DNA of 64,000 nucleotides from Chrysopilus asiliformis (taxonomy: Eukaryota; Arthropoda; Insecta; Diptera; Rhagionidae). Made by a program: the position numbers and the translations under genes. Location of the stretch: contig OZ035961.1 in NCBI GenBank assembly GCA_964034945.1, positions 2,772,001-2,836,000 on the forward strand. The letters run 5' to 3'. This document shows, piece after piece, positions 24,282 to 40,805 of this stretch (position 1 is its first letter; every line of letters begins with the position of its first letter). The notes beneath the pieces are model-generated. The model worked only from the letters and a program-made list of their open reading frames with translations. It made no database searches and was not told the origin of the DNA.

Positions 24282-25789
24282 TTATCGATCAACGGAGCTA
24301 TCGACACTAAGCAAGTTTTTAGTTTTATTAGTGCTATTCTGGTCGAGGCTTGAAGTTCCGAGTCTATGAGTTTGTCCAGGCGATGGCTGTAATAAAGATT
24401 GGTCCCGGAAAGATGGTGTCATCGATCGAGTATCCGTGCTCCCTTCCCTCCGTTGTACAACATTGGATGAAGCACTACGTCTGGCCCTAACAAATTCCTC
24501 CACTTTGCTAGGTACCATGAAACAGTTTGACTCTCTGAAAAGTAAGGGATGTTTATCAGATCAAGGTAAGCTTTGGATTCTTTATTTAGAATCCTGTAAG
24601 TAAATATTTGTCATTTAACACGTTCATGACATCGTGTACCACTGGTGGTACATGTACAGTTTTTTAAAACCGCGCGAGTAAATAGTGCGGTAGTTTTTTT
24701 TTTGTGGAAGTAATATAAAAACACGCACCGTGTACCACCGATGGCGCACAACCGCCAGAAAACAAATCGCTAGTGTACCACCCGTGGTACACGATGTCCA
24801 AATGTAAAAAAAGTTGAAAAATCAAATGTCACGAACGTGTTAAAAAAATGATGCCAATAGAAAAAAACACAATATTAAACTGTCTTGCCTATATACGGGT
24901 TTGTGGCGGTCGTTCCAGGGAAATATCCATTGGATAGGCTGTTAAAAGTTTTAAATTAAGTAATGTAGGTTTTATAGTAGTTAAATAATATTAGTTTTAA
25001 TACCTCAAAATCTCTTCTCCAAGGTTTGCCTGTTAAAAAATAAATAAATAATTGAAATTCTTTATTGTAAACGAAACAAAATTTACGTGGTTTAAACCAG
25101 AAATCTACTGTGAGCTCATCATCACTCTCGGCATCATCATCCCTATAAATAGAAAAATATTTATTAAAAAGTATTACACTGTTTTAAAATTACCCTCTGA
25201 CGTAGATTCTGACATATTTCCCAGATTTACGGAGTAGCATTTGAGCTTCATAAAGGGTCAAATCCTAAATTTATTCGCGTTGTAGATTTTAAATTCAGAA
25301 AAAATGAATAAAATTGTAATTAAAATAAATCAATAAATAAATAAATAAAGGATGCTTAAACATGAAGATCCTCTATTAAAATACCTCTGCAGGGGTTTCA
25401 TTGATTTGAGTTATAACGTCACCAACTCTCATTCCCGCACGACGGGCTAGTCCGCTTCGTGTGACATTCAGAATAGTTAGGGGTTCATATTGGTCCGTAC
25501 CTTTGATTTAAAGCTTATTATAAATTAACAGATATTTTTTTTATACAAAAACCTCCAGTCACTTCGATTCCCCACAATTTATCTACAAAGGTCATTATTC
25601 TTTTGTCAGTTTCAACAGTATAAGATATTCGAATTTGGTATTCGACATTATCGAATGCATCTGATGTATACTTAGGGACGTTTATCTTCAATCCAGCTAG
25701 TTCTTTAATAATAAAGTTTTATGTTTAGTTAGTTTTATTTATTTATACAGACTATTAATTTTTTTTTATTCAATACCTGTTTGGACCAT
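24282..25789 (-). CDS. PDZ-domain protein, gene B
   Basis: Second gene of the PDZ cluster, minus strand, rebuilt from eight exons: 25789-25777, 25702-25553, 25500-25385, 25264-25194, 25142-25087, 25029-25004, 24938-24897 and about 24530-24282, giving 240 aa. The first exon has only 13 nt (MVQT plus one base). The PDZ domain covers about residues 18-117: an IRISYTVE strand, the loop LWGIEVTGGTDQ, then LARRAGMRVGDVITQIN and MLLRKSGKYVRIYV. An acidic DDDAESDDE segment, a Trp-rich piece (FWFKPRKPWRRDFE, IQWIFPWNDRHKP) and a Ser-rich tail follow. The last acceptor is ambiguous (CAG or CAGAG); only the second keeps the frame. Exon borders inside the PDZ differ from those of genes A and C, so it is the more distant paralogue. 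Ligand unknown. Confidence 0.75.
24615..24843. mobile_element. TTAA-flanked MITE in PDZ gene B intron
   Basis: Same family and orientation as the copy at 20136: TTAACACGTTCATGACAT left end, ATGTCACGAACGTGTTAA right end, with the same inner palindromes. It lies in the intron before the last exon of PDZ gene B. Confidence 0.85.
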
Positions 25790-26221
25790 TTTGTTACAAA
25801 GCTCAGAAACTAATTGGTAACAAAAACGTTCCCTAATTGATTTCGTTTGGTAAATTTAAAATTGCTAATAATCGCTAGCGTTGCTACTCGATTAAAATTC
25901 AATTAGTGAAATTTCGGCTTCGAGTTTAGTATTTATAAGTTTTTTTATCCAATGACATTTCATTATATAGTAGAATAAAAGACAAAAATATACAAATTGA
26001 TCGCAAATAGTCTTTGACGAATCTTTGATTGATTTGTTATTATATAATTATGCCAGGGCTAAACATTTTATTCAGTAACATTTACTAACAAAGTTTAGTT
26101 TTTGACAATTTTTTTTTCGCATTTCAAATCGATTCCTCTCTCGAACCCCAATATAAAAACAAAAAAAAGAAGAAAAAAAAACAAATATCTCCGTAAAAAT
26201 AAAAATGGAGTTTAGTAGTTA
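25790..26221. other. Region upstream of PDZ gene B, no gene seen
   Basis: AT-rich presumed promoter region of PDZ gene B, ending at a Helitron-like element. Confidence 0.4.
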
Positions 26222-26717
26222 CTAGCTTACATACCCGTCGTTGCCGGATTAAGTCTTTTCCCCCGGCAACGAAAATTTTTTTTTATTGTCCATGTTGGAG
26301 ATAAACTTTAGGCCAATCGGTTCTGTAGTTTCCCCGCGAAAGGGTAACATAGAGGAAGAGCTAAGTTTCGAGATGACTTTATCCCCTCCCCTTACTCCCC
26401 CACCTCTCGGGCTACTTTTTAATGGGTCTATGTTGGGGCTGGATCCCCGACGAACATCTATGCCAAATTTCAGGCCAATCGGTTCAGTAGTTTCCCCGCG
26501 AAAGAGTAACATAGCGCAAAAACTAAGTTTAGAAATCACTTTACCCCCTCCCCTTGTTCCCCCCACCCCTCGTGCTACTTTTCCGTATGCCTATGTTGGA
26601 ACGAGAACTACCACAGACACTCTTGCCAAATTTCAAGTCAATCGGTTCAGCCGTTTTTGCGTGAAAGAGGAACAGACAGAAAGACAGACACCAACTCATT
26701 TTTATATATTAGTATGA
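26222..26717 (-). mobile_element. Helitron-like family, full-length copy (H3)
   Basis: Read on the minus strand it starts TCATACTAATATATAAAAATG after an A and ends GTAAGCTAG before a T, with a CCGGCAACGACGGG hairpin just upstream. Contains both inner blocks of the family (CCGATTGGCCTGAAATTTGG and its neighbour) in two successive versions. No coding capacity; the apparent frames are the repeat itself. Confidence 0.75.
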
Positions 26718-27691
26718 TTTTTAAAGTAAACTCATTGGTAAGGGTGGAAGTGAGAGCGTGGTCCACTTTTTTAAGAAAATTCAATTTGAAAAAATAACTT
26801 TTATTATAATAGGACTTCATAGGACTTTTAGGTTCTTAAAAGCGTTTTTACTATTTTAGGAATTAATGTTATAGTAAACCAAAAAATTTGTTCATTTCTA
26901 GCCCTAAAACATTTAAACAAAAAGTATGGTAGGAGAAAAATACAAAAAAATATCTAATAGATTATAGCAAGAACAAATGTTCCAACCCTGAAATGCAAAT
27001 TTTTTTTTTGTCGCTAAAAATAATGATCTTATCATCTAACATTGACCTCTTTTTTTGCGATAATTACCAATATATTTTTAATCTCATCGCCAGCATAATT
27101 AGTTACACTGAACTTTTCAAATAACAACATTGATGTGGCTGTCTGTAGTTTTAATATATACCTACTATATCGCAAAATATATATTGCGAAAAGGAAAACT
27201 GTTGTTTATATATAACTAAAGAAATTAGGTGATATAAATTTGTGAACCCATCGGGTTTATTTCGACTAATCAGTTTCGCTATCTATAGATTTGGATACAT
27301 ATTTAAACCAACTTTAGAACGATACACGCTAAAAGTCTACCCTTTTCCACTATTTTAAGATAGTTGAAATAACTTACCTTCATAATTTAAACGTTTCAAA
27401 TGGTTTGATCTCTAAAAATATTTCAAATGTAACCTCGGTTGGCGAATGGAATGGATTAAGTTCAAGAATCAAGGCCCATTGTAATCATTTTTTATGTATA
27501 AAGCTGTGTGCGAATTTACCCATTCCCCTTCTCTTCCATATACCAGTGAGGGACTTAAATACCGAAACTCTGAAATACGCCAAAAATAAATTTTTTTTTT
27601 CATGTTTTGTTTACAAATTATTTTTAACAATGCAATTGACTATTGATTAGTCATTTAACATTTAAAAAAATACGTTTTTTCAAACAAATCT
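26718..27691. other. Intergenic stretch, no gene seen
   Basis: AT-rich DNA between a Helitron-like copy and the MITE at 27692. Short frames only. Confidence 0.4.
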
Positions 27692-27925
27692 GGGCACCAA
27701 TCATGTATTCCGACGCGTCTCTGTCTTTCGACTTCGACGCAGCTTTTAACTCTTGACTTCGCCATATCAGCAGCTTCAAATTTCCTGGAGTGACAGTCAG
27801 AATCACGTTTCGATTCATCGTGACGATTCCGCGAAATTTCAAGCTGCAGATATGGCGAAGTCAAGAGTTAAAAGCTGCGTCGAAGTCGAAAGACAGAGAC
27901 GCGTCGGAATACATGATTGGTGCCC
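27692..27925. mobile_element. MITE with long inverted repeats, GGGCACCAATCATG ends
   Basis: Two arms of about 95-100 bp run from GGGCACCAATCATGTATTCC to its complement ending ATTGGTGCCC. The arms are nearly perfect (CGACGCGTCTCTGTCTTTCG, CTTCGCCATATC) around a central piece with GATTCATCGTGACGATTCC. Overlapping reading frames in both directions are by-products of the palindrome. Related pieces lie at 23936 and 12408. Confidence 0.85.
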
Positions 27926-29699
27926 GGATATGCCCAAAATCTCGAAAATTGAAGATATGTTCTGGGTTCCAACATTTGTCTTGACGTCGGTATTTGACTC
28001 CACGGTCTCAAGGCTCGCATTTATGCTATTGGTGACCATTTTGAAGTTTATAAAATGTTTTATAATTATCAGTTCTACACTATTAACATATGTTAAAATC
28101 AAAATAAAATAAAAATAAAAATCGAAGATGTATAACTCCGAATGAGTTTCGAAATATAGGTCCCACACTGGTAAATGGGATTTGTTTTTGCAATAATCTC
28201 AAAAGGGATTCATTTTTTCAAAACAAAAAGTGTTTAGAATATTCTTTTTACATAATTTTGGTAAAAGTTACGTTTTTGGAATTGAGTCGATTTTAATTTT
28301 TTCATAGTTTGATGATAAGATATGACAGAATATATATGTAGCATGAATGATTTGATAAAAGACGGTTTAAGCTTTGTGCACACTTTAAGCGCGGTATTAC
28401 ACACGGCAACTTTCGGGCTTACTTAAGCCGATTTTTGGGAGAAACGACTGAGGAGGGAAAAGTTGCCAGTCGAAATTTTGGCTTATCGACAATCTGCATA
28501 CATGCAAACCGTGTGAACCGGTTTGTGAAAAGTAGTAGCCAGAAATCATTTTCGTTCTGACCGTCAGCAGGTAGAGATCTTGGGAAGTATATGAGCAGCA
28601 GCAATTTCAATGGTTTGAGTCCACACACACACATGTAAACTTGTGTAGCATATGCAAACAGGATTGGCTTATTTAAGCCACAAATGTAAGCACATTGGCT
28701 TATTAAGCCCAAAAGTGGCCGGCTTAAATAAGCCAAATGTAATACCGGACTAACTATCATTAAGTGTACATAATGTAGATCGTTGTTTTGAAGCTAAGAG
28801 ATTGGAATTTAACTGAAGTGCTTATTTAATGAAAGTATTCATTTTATCGTAAAATTTCTACTTGAAATTCGTACAGTTTCAATAAAAACGGATCGTTCCA
28901 AATGTACATAATTCGGATCGTCCGCGGATCATAATAGTGTTAATAGTTTGAAGATTTTTTTTCAAAGATATAGTTTAACCGATCCTTTAATCGTTAGTCT
29001 AGTAAAAGCAAAAACGAATCTCTCATCACTTTTAAAATTTCTTACCACTATTCTTACCTTAGTTATTTCGTTAGATCTTAAAACCCCAATTCGTTAACTA
29101 TTAATTGTTGACGGTAAACAATAACATTAAATTATGAATGTAAATACCTAAAACTTGCAGAATGTAGCAGAGAATGCATAATTATTTTTTATTCTTTGAT
29201 ACGTGGATTATTTTTCTTATTATACAAAAATAAAGAGAGGTGATCCACATTTTGAACAACGATCCCCATTATTTACCCTTACCTTATTTTAATTTAACGA
29301 AATAACGCAACTTTTTGTTATCAGTAAATTCATATTGTAATATGCATGCAGTTTAGTTTTCACGAATATTATTGATCTATCACTCAAATCTCTGTGATGA
29401 TTTCATAATTAAGTTGGTTCTACTTAAGCCCTGAAAGTTCTGAACTTAAATAACTTAAGTTGGACACAAGGTGCCAATCATTGACCTGAAATTTGGCAGG
29501 GATGCTCGCTGTAGGCTGGATATCCCACAGACTGTTGCGTGAAACCAATTATAGGCATAAATCAGGGGATCACGATACTTTATTTTAATCAAACAAAAAA
29601 TACAAAAAAATAAATTTAGGCTGAATCAATAATAAAAGGATGCTAGAAGATTTTTATCCACAAGAAATTGGTGTCGCTCCCTAAAAAAAAAATTATGAC
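27926..29699. other. Intergenic stretch 3' of PDZ gene C
   Basis: No gene seen. A possible MITE of about 360 bp lies at 28390-28749: its ends read GCGGTATTACA and TGTAATACCGG, and it contains several AAGCC/GGCTTA motifs. The rest is AT-rich. Confidence 0.4.
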
Positions 29700-32600
29700 T
29701 TAAGTAGTCCGTTTTTGATGCATTTGCAATCTTACATTTTTCACATCCGCCTCTGCCAGAACCTTTTCCGGACGAACTTCAATACCTCGTTTTGGCAATT
29801 TTTCCAAATTATGTAGCACTTTATAAACTTCGCTTTTGTCAAGATCAATTCGTTTTTCCGGCTTTTGATATTTTAAGAAATTCACCCTGTGGAAAAAACA
29901 TTTAGTAATTGAAATTTTTGGAAATATGTTTAATATTATAAAGAAAAATGTGAAAATTATATGCAAATGATACCATACGAAAAAATAAGTATTATGATAC
30001 CTTTCATCATAACCCAAAAGGGGGCTCTCAAATGTAGAGCTGCGTCTGAATAAGGGTATAACATGAAATTTCGATCATGATGGAAAATAAATTGTTTTAA
30101 CATTATGAAATGATGTCGTCAAAAACACGAGTACATATGAAATGAATTTTAAAAGAGAAACGATTTTTCATTAATTACAAAAAAATTACCCTAAAGTTGT
30201 TCCAACAATTAACTCAGCTTGCGAACTAATAATTTCCGCAATAAACTCTTCATTAAAAGCGTCCTTCGGTTTTCGCCACCTTCTACCTCCGGGTAAAATT
30301 AGTGGTCTTTCTTGAGGAGTAAGAGTTTTTTTTGGTATCCGCTCTTTTATTACCCTCTGTTGATGTTTCTCATCCAAGTACTTCTAGATGTAAATTACAT
30401 TAAAAAAAGAGTTTAGGTTTTCTCATTTAAATATTTTTTTTTTGAACATTGGGAAAATGCACTTTTCAATTATAAAAACTTTCTTTAACACGTTCGTGAC
30501 ATCGTGTACCACTGGTGGTACATGTACAGTTTTTCAAAACTGCGCAAGTAAATAGTGCGGTAGTTTTTTTGTGGAAGTTATATAAAAACACGCACCGTGT
30601 ACCACCGATGGCGCACAACCGCCAGAAAACAAATCGCTAGTGTACCACCCGTGGTTGAAAAAGCAAATGTCACGAACGTGTTAATATAGGTAACTGAAAT
30701 TCTTGAAAGCTAATAATGTTTTAGTAGAGTAGTCTACTTCACTAGATTATGCGGTACAATACTGCTTATTTCACGACTTTTATTCATCTAAATTCACTTA
30801 CAGCAAAAGTTTTTAGAATTCGAATTCATTCCAGTGAGTTTTTATGAAAAAAAAAATCCAGTAGAGAATTCCACTGGATAATTTATTCTGGGATAAATTT
30901 TAAGAGTTTTGTGTCGTACAACATGAATTTTGTGTCGGAAAAAAATTTCACAAATCAAGTGTTAAGTGTAAACGGCCCGTTACTCCCGTATCCCACAAAA
31001 AGTGGGCTCCATTCATAAAAGTTTTTTTAAGAATTGTAAACTAAAGAGGGTGTTGAGTTAATCATAGACTTGTGTTTAACCACTAAACTGGATGTTAAAT
31101 TTAGATTTGGCGGAAGGTATATTTAAGTGGTTGATAAACCTCAAATTATATAACCTGTAAAAATTGCCAGTGAAAATTAAGTCGAAAGATTTTTTCGACG
31201 AATTTTAAATATTAATAGCAATTGGGGTGTGTCTACCTCAAAAACATTGTAAATTTTGATTATTTTACAATTTTTTGGAGTGTTTTTTTAATGGTGAAGA
31301 AATGTTGGCCTCATGGGATAAAAATAAGAGCATAAATGCATCGGTGGTTAACATATTAGCACCCCGGGAAACTTCAATTTCGAATGCTCAGCTGGGACCC
31401 TATCGTCGAACACGATACGATTGATTCAAATCGTAAAATTAATGTTGTTGTTGGTATAAAGCTCTAACAACAACAATAAAAATCATAATTCGAACCAATC
31501 GTATCATGTTCGGCGATAGATCTCTTGTAAACAGGATAGTTACACAAAAATTGGCTTTTCCATTTCAAACTTTCATTGAATTTCATAAACATAAAAAATC
31601 GAAAAATGTAATAGATTTGAGCCAAAAACACAATAGAGCAGTTGTTTAACCTATAGGAATTTCTCGGCTTATAAGGTCTGCAAAAACAACAAAATTATAT
31701 TATTTTTGCGGATGTTTTCACATACAAATTTCCCCCCAAGAGGTCGGACATGTCTGCCCTGAAAACCCATCAGGAGCCTGTTTCTGGTAATTGTTTAACT
31801 AAACCCCAGTTTAAGTTTGATTATGAATAAAAAACTTTTTAAGTTGGACGTTAACTTTTAAACATGATTTAGCTAAACCTAGTTTAACACAACGACTGTG
31901 AATACGCGCCATTGTGTTTATACTTCAAAAAGGAAATAAGAACCTATTAGTTCAATATTTCACCTTGCCAACTTTTAAGAAAAAATCATTTTATCACAGT
32001 ATGTGAAATAACGTTTTATTTATAATTTACATGATATAAAGATTTGTTTATAAATGAGTGCAATCAGAAAGACATCAAAAGCCATTCACATTTGCACAGT
32101 GTTTACGTTTCAGTTCGATTTTTACAAATCAAATCTCACTGTGCGACCACGACTTTCTCTTCGCTGTAAATTATGTGGTAATTGTTGCTTAAAATAGATT
32201 ATGTGGTAATTGTTGCTTGAATTTTTTTAGCAAAAATTTTTTCCAGTTGGTTCAATTCTCAAAATTTTATGATCAGTTTCCATACATTTTTATATCACAG
32301 AGCATACCCAAGGAGCACAAAAGGTCGTAAAGTGGTCGTAGTGACTTTAATTTCGTAAGTCCATCGTCGCGACGACCATTTTATGACTTTTTGTGCTACT
32401 TGGGTATTGTGTACTTAACTTTTCTAATTACATAAAACTGTATTAAATTAAAAGTTATGTTTAAACGATTTTGGTAGCTTTCCCCAATAAAATTAACATT
32501 TTGAATAATTCGAACCAACTGAAAAATAAATTTTTACTTGATTTTGATTTACCTTCTGCTTTTTATAATGTAATTCCTCTTCAACTTCTGGTTGGTCTTC

Positions 32601-34863
32601 AGAATTTGTTGTCTTTACATATTTGCAATCCGTTTGGTCTTCATTGATTAAATTCTCAGAAATTTGATATCCAGTAATTCCATTAGGTTCAGTGCTTGCA
32701 GGATATTCTTCGTTTGCTGGATCATCGCAAGGTTCTTCGGTTTGATTACATAATTTTGCAGCATTGTCTTGTTCTATTTCATGTTCTTCGGCCAAATTTT
32801 TTTGAGATTCCATCTCTGCGGTAGTATCGTTGATTGGTACGATTTCTGATTTTGTTGGTGGCGGTTGCAGGCGAAATGAGGGCAAAAGTTCAGTCAATTG
32901 TTTTGTAACCGAATCTAGGGTTGCCTGAATTGTAGACGGAAGAGTGGATAACGCTAAAAGCTGCTGTTGTACCTGTGCTAATTGTCTTTCAAGGGCTAAT
33001 TCTTCGTCACTTTTTGGCGGCTCTGAGATTTCTAATGGTATGTCTTTTTCAACGATTTCTTCATATATTTCCGGTTCCAATGTACTTTCTATATGTGCCT
33101 CAATTTCAGCTGGTTCCAATGGACTTTCTATATGTTCCCCAATTTCAGTTGCTTCTTGAGACTCTTCCAAACCTGCCTGCTCGTTGTTAAGTATTGGTTC
33201 GAGATTTGGGACTTCGCTGTCAGTAGGTAGTTCCATAGGTTCTTCAACTACGTCGTCTACTACTACTGGTGGTATTTCCTACAAACAAAAGCAAAAAATC
33301 TATTTTAGAAACTCTAAGCGGAATATAGTGTCCAAAACTCTTATTTACCAATGTTGGTGAGGGTGGCGGTGTTGGAATATGGTCAGGGGCAACTTTTGGT
33401 TTTGGTTGTTTTATTATTTGGACCTTGTATACTTGAGCGGCTTCTTCTTGGAGCTGTTTTCTTGATTTCGGAATTGGTCGGTTCGGCTTTTGTAGAAATG
33501 TGGTCCATTTCCGTTTGTCTTTCTCCATTTCAGTTTTGGTCTTTACTGCTTCTTCATTTAGTTGCCGAAAAACTTCACTGTTTTGGCAAATTTCCGCCTT
33601 AGGGAAAATCCTGTTAAAGTTCACACTACAAGCAAATCGGAGTCAGTGAGTCGTGTAAAATTTAAAAATTTCTAGCAGTTATACAAACCCAATAACATTG
33701 TGTTCCTTTAAAACTTCCGCCTCACCAGACATCATTTCAGCGATCTCATCTTCACTCACACTTTTCTCTAGCTGCTCTACTTCAACAATTTCGAAATCAT
33801 CTAATTTTGTTTCATCCTCTTTGATACAGTCTTCTAATTTTGTGACCTCGTTAGCTGTCTCCACATCTTCTTGAATTTTTGAAATTTCTTCACATATTTG
33901 CCCATTTTTACTGATATCAGGGCTATTCTGCTTCTCATCGTGTCTAGATTTTTTTTTTAGCAGAAAAATACATTTTTAAGAAAATCAGTAGATTGTAAAT
34001 AATATTTGGGGCACCTTTGAACACCTAAGAAGAAATTGTTGCCACTATGTAAAATAATTTTATGAGCATCATTATGGGAAAGGTCAATTGTTGGTGTTTC
34101 ATTAATTCGAACTATAATATCGCCAACTTTCATACCACATTGTTCAGCTATGCTACCTTCTGTAACCTGAAATGTTTAAACACAACAATTATAATTTTTA
34201 TGTCTCGTTAAATCGAAAACTAAAATTTCACTTGATATTCGGCTGAGTACCTATGGTCAAAAATAGAAAAAAGAAATAAAGAAATCCATCAGTCCGGCGT
34301 CTTCAAAGAATATAGTTAGTTGCAAATATAAATAATAAAGTTAAAAATTTTTGTTGTGCAGATTTTAACGGGTAATGCACATAGCATCTAAAATATTTGC
34401 TGAAACTAAGTAATGGCGAAAATCTTAAATATTTTTCAGATACTTGAATTACATAATAAAATTGGGTTGAAGAATTTAGAATTTCAGAACGATAGAGCCA
34501 AATGTTGGGGAATGATCTTTAAATAAATTCTATGTTGCGGAAAACAAAAGTGAAGATAAAATTCATTCAACAAGTGTGAGTGAATCGTTTTTTATCGAAA
34601 ATTCCATTAACCAAAACTGAAATAGTTATTTATTTTAAAGTTGTTAATTTATGCTATTACATAATTGAAATATTCCAAGAAACTTCCAGAAAACCGAATC
34701 TGCAATTTTCACTTCACATTCCGTGAAAAGTTAGCTCTTGTCAAAATATTATGATTAAATATACCTTTACAACTGTTAGAGGCATTTCGAAATCCGCACC
34801 ACCAATAAGACGAAATCCCCAATTTGCGTCTTCGAATCGGCAAAATTTTAAATCTATAACCAT
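29700..34863 (-). CDS. PDZ-domain protein, Zasp-like, gene C
   Basis: Third and longest gene of the PDZ cluster. Seven exons: 34863-34765, 34166-34015, 33943-33689, 33625-33349, 33278-32553, 30383-30190 and 29886-29700, one frame of 629 aa. The PDZ fills residues 1-83: NWGFRLIGGADFEMPLTVV, then GMKVGDIIVRIN. Next come an acidic region, KWTTFLQKPNRPIPK, a long Glu-rich segment with a predicted coiled coil (LERQLAQVQQQLL, then a TIQATLDSVTKQL helix), and a conserved-looking C-terminus: LPGGRRWRKPKDAFNEEFIA, LGVNFLKYQKPEKR, SEVYKVLHNLE. The last motif resembles the SxVYKMLQ piece of PDLIM/Zasp proteins, which supports a Zasp67-like adaptor; that name is tentative. Exon 2 is 152 nt with the same phases as exon 2 of gene A. 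A MITE and other repeats lie in the 2.2-kb intron before exon 6. Confidence 0.85.
30485..30684. mobile_element. TTAA-flanked MITE in PDZ gene C intron
   Basis: Third copy of the family seen at 20136 and 24615, same orientation: TTAACACGTTCGTGACAT to ATGTCACGAACGTGTTAA. It lacks about 25 bp near the right end (CGTGGT joins directly to TGAAAAAGC), including the last half palindrome. Confidence 0.85.
31391..31522. mobile_element. Short inverted-repeat element
   Basis: CTATCGTCGAACACGATACG at left pairs with CGTATCATGTTCGGCGATAG at right, and an inner GTTGTTGTTG / CAACAACAAC pair surrounds the centre. It is a non-coding hairpin-type MITE within an intron of PDZ gene C. Confidence 0.65.
32305..32406. 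mobile_element. 100-bp TA-flanked hairpin MITE
   Basis: Left arm TACCCAAGGAGCACAAAAGG and right arm ending TTTGTGCTACTTGGGTA, with TA at both edges; the arms continue as GTCGTAAAGTGGTCG / CGACCATTTTATGAC. It lies in the PDZ gene C intron, about 150 bp from exon 5. Confidence 0.75.
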
Positions 34864-36238
34864 TTTTTTACTGCGCGAAAATATCCGAATTAATATACGC
34901 TACAAATCAAAACTTTAATGAAATTAAAAAAATTGGAGATGTACTTGCGAGACTGAAATTTCGATTGGGCACCAACTAAAGAATGACAAAAGATCGATAT
35001 CCAACTGATACTCGATTTAACTAATGGCGAACCCAGTTTCTCACCCATCCGAAAATTCCCGATAATAACATAGAGAGACAATTGTTGAGCTCAGGAGTAT
35101 AGTATGGTTAATCTAAAACATGTGATTTCAATAAAAAAAAAACTTTTTTGTAGAATTTATCGATTAATAGTGTGTGCTCCTCTATTTTTAGTTAGTCGCG
35201 CTTACTTCCCTTATATCGATCTAGTTGACCTTTCGTTTTCTATATCTCTTTGCGAAGTGATTTTCAGAATTTTTAATGCTTGAAATCTATGAGAGTCATA
35301 TTTAGTTCTTATAAAGAAATGATTTCAATAAAAATTTTCAATAAAGTAAGTGTAGAACAGGACTGTCACACTTAATTAGCCAAGTGTAACATTGTGTTTT
35401 CTACACCAAAGCAGTAATCTTTGAAACTATATTATTAAATTTTTGTTACCCACATTTATATGGGGCGCGAGCTGCAAAAATACTCGTTGCAAGTACCAAG
35501 CCGCAAGTTTGACACCGATATCTCATATCGTTATCGAGATATACCGGTATTTTAAAAAATTAATTTCTTTTGCTCGAAAACTAACGGTTATTCGGTGGTT
35601 TAATGTATAAAATTAATTAAATAGAATAGCATTTTACAAACTTTGATTTTGCACAGTTATTCGTTGCCTTTATTCTTTATTAAATATTATTTATTAAAAC
35701 ATGTAAAATTCAATTTTTTTTATCATTCTAAACACACTGGTGTAATTCATTTTGTGTGTGATGACGGGATCTTGGCGTTACAAACGGTAAAGCAAATCTA
35801 ATATACCCTTTGGTTTCACCATACGGGTATAAAAATGTTCGAAGATTGCAGAAAAATAAGAGGAAAATTCCTTTTCTCCAGTATACAGTTAAAAAACTTG
35901 ATAAATGAACTTTTATAGAAGATCTAAACGGTGTTTTACTGAAAACTTCACCTTATTCGTAATTCAAATTTTAGCGGGTTTTAAATTGTTGGGTAATTTT
36001 TCGAGTGCGCTATGAGTCAATTTCCAGAGTACTTTTAATTAGTGAGCCCCATCATTCGATTGTGTCTGTTCTTCAAGCCTTGTGTTCGAGCGGTATCTTC
36101 TGTTGCTGTTGTGAAATAATTTTGATTGTTTTTCTACATTCCACTTTTGCGAGTTCTTTTCAAGGCAAGAAATCAATCGTATTCGTGAGTATGAAATAAT
36201 TTTCGAACGCTTTTTAATTCGCAGGCAACAACTGTAAC
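34864..36238. other. Shared upstream region of PDZ gene C and the helicase
   Basis: The two genes start divergently here, about 1.4 kb apart. Repeat copy R2 occupies 35704-35835. Just before the helicase ATG a small 5' UTR intron is possible (GTGAGT at 36185, AG at 36224), but at 40 nt it is short and unproven. Confidence 0.45.
35704..35835 (-). repeat. TATACCCGTATGGTG repeat family, truncated copy R2
   Basis: Minus-strand copy with only the first about 130 bp of the family: the CGTTTGTAACGCCAAGATCC block through the TATACCCGTATGGTG end, which lies at 35835. The palindrome and downstream blocks are absent. Confidence 0.7.
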
Positions 36239-40245
<4,007 letters not shown>

Positions 40246-40805
40246 ATTCCACATCATGACGTTTTTTTTATTGTGATACTCACTAAATTCGAAAAATCAT
40301 TACTTTTTAATAAAAACTTGTACCAAGAATACGATATAATGAATTAAAACGCAGTTCCGTACAAAATATTTTCGATTTATTTGTATAAAATGCGATTCAG
40401 GCCCGTTTGCACGCACTATTCTTAAAAAATTAAGTTGCGGTTAGCTTACTTAAATCGTAGAAATTCTGGGACTTGAATAATTAAAGTTGTACATAAGTTG
40501 CTAAGTTTCGCTGGTGAAAACGGGCCTTAGACGTATAAAAAAAATTATCAATGCAAAAAGTGCTATCAAAGATCAGACAACTAAAGATATGAACTTTTCT
40601 TAGAAATTTTAAATTGTGTAGGATTACGAATCTCAATCAAGTAACAAATATCATTCAAATATGTATGTTTTTTCGACAGTGTTGCGTTTTTACGATGATT
40701 TCCTCTTTAGGTATACTAAAGATTTTTTCCCGCCTGCGAGATTTTTCGCGTTCTCTAAAATTGTTACTCAATCTTTGTTGCTATTGTCTAGATTTTGAAT
40801 TTCTT
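40246..40805. other. Region between convergent genes, with a MITE
   Basis: Holds the 3' ends of the helicase and SUCLG2 genes. A 130-bp MITE at 40399-40528 has ends AGGCCCGTTTGCACG / GTGAAAACGGGCCT; a diverged relative is at 47360-47492 (same inner block, TAGAAATTCTGG). Confidence 0.6.
40309..40314 (+). promoter_or_regulatory. AATAAA poly(A) signal of the helicase gene
   Basis: Canonical hexamer 64 nt after the helicase stop codon, in a T-rich context. Assigned by position. Confidence 0.55.

Noticed and set aside
26286..26717. 143-residue frame with repeated [14 protein letters not shown] segments
   Set aside because: The same peptide recurs at every Helitron-like copy on either strand; it is the repeat translated and has no start context or conservation as protein.
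27753..28112. 119-residue frame
   Set aside because: Runs through the arms of the 27692 MITE; mirrored frames on the other strand show it is a palindrome effect.
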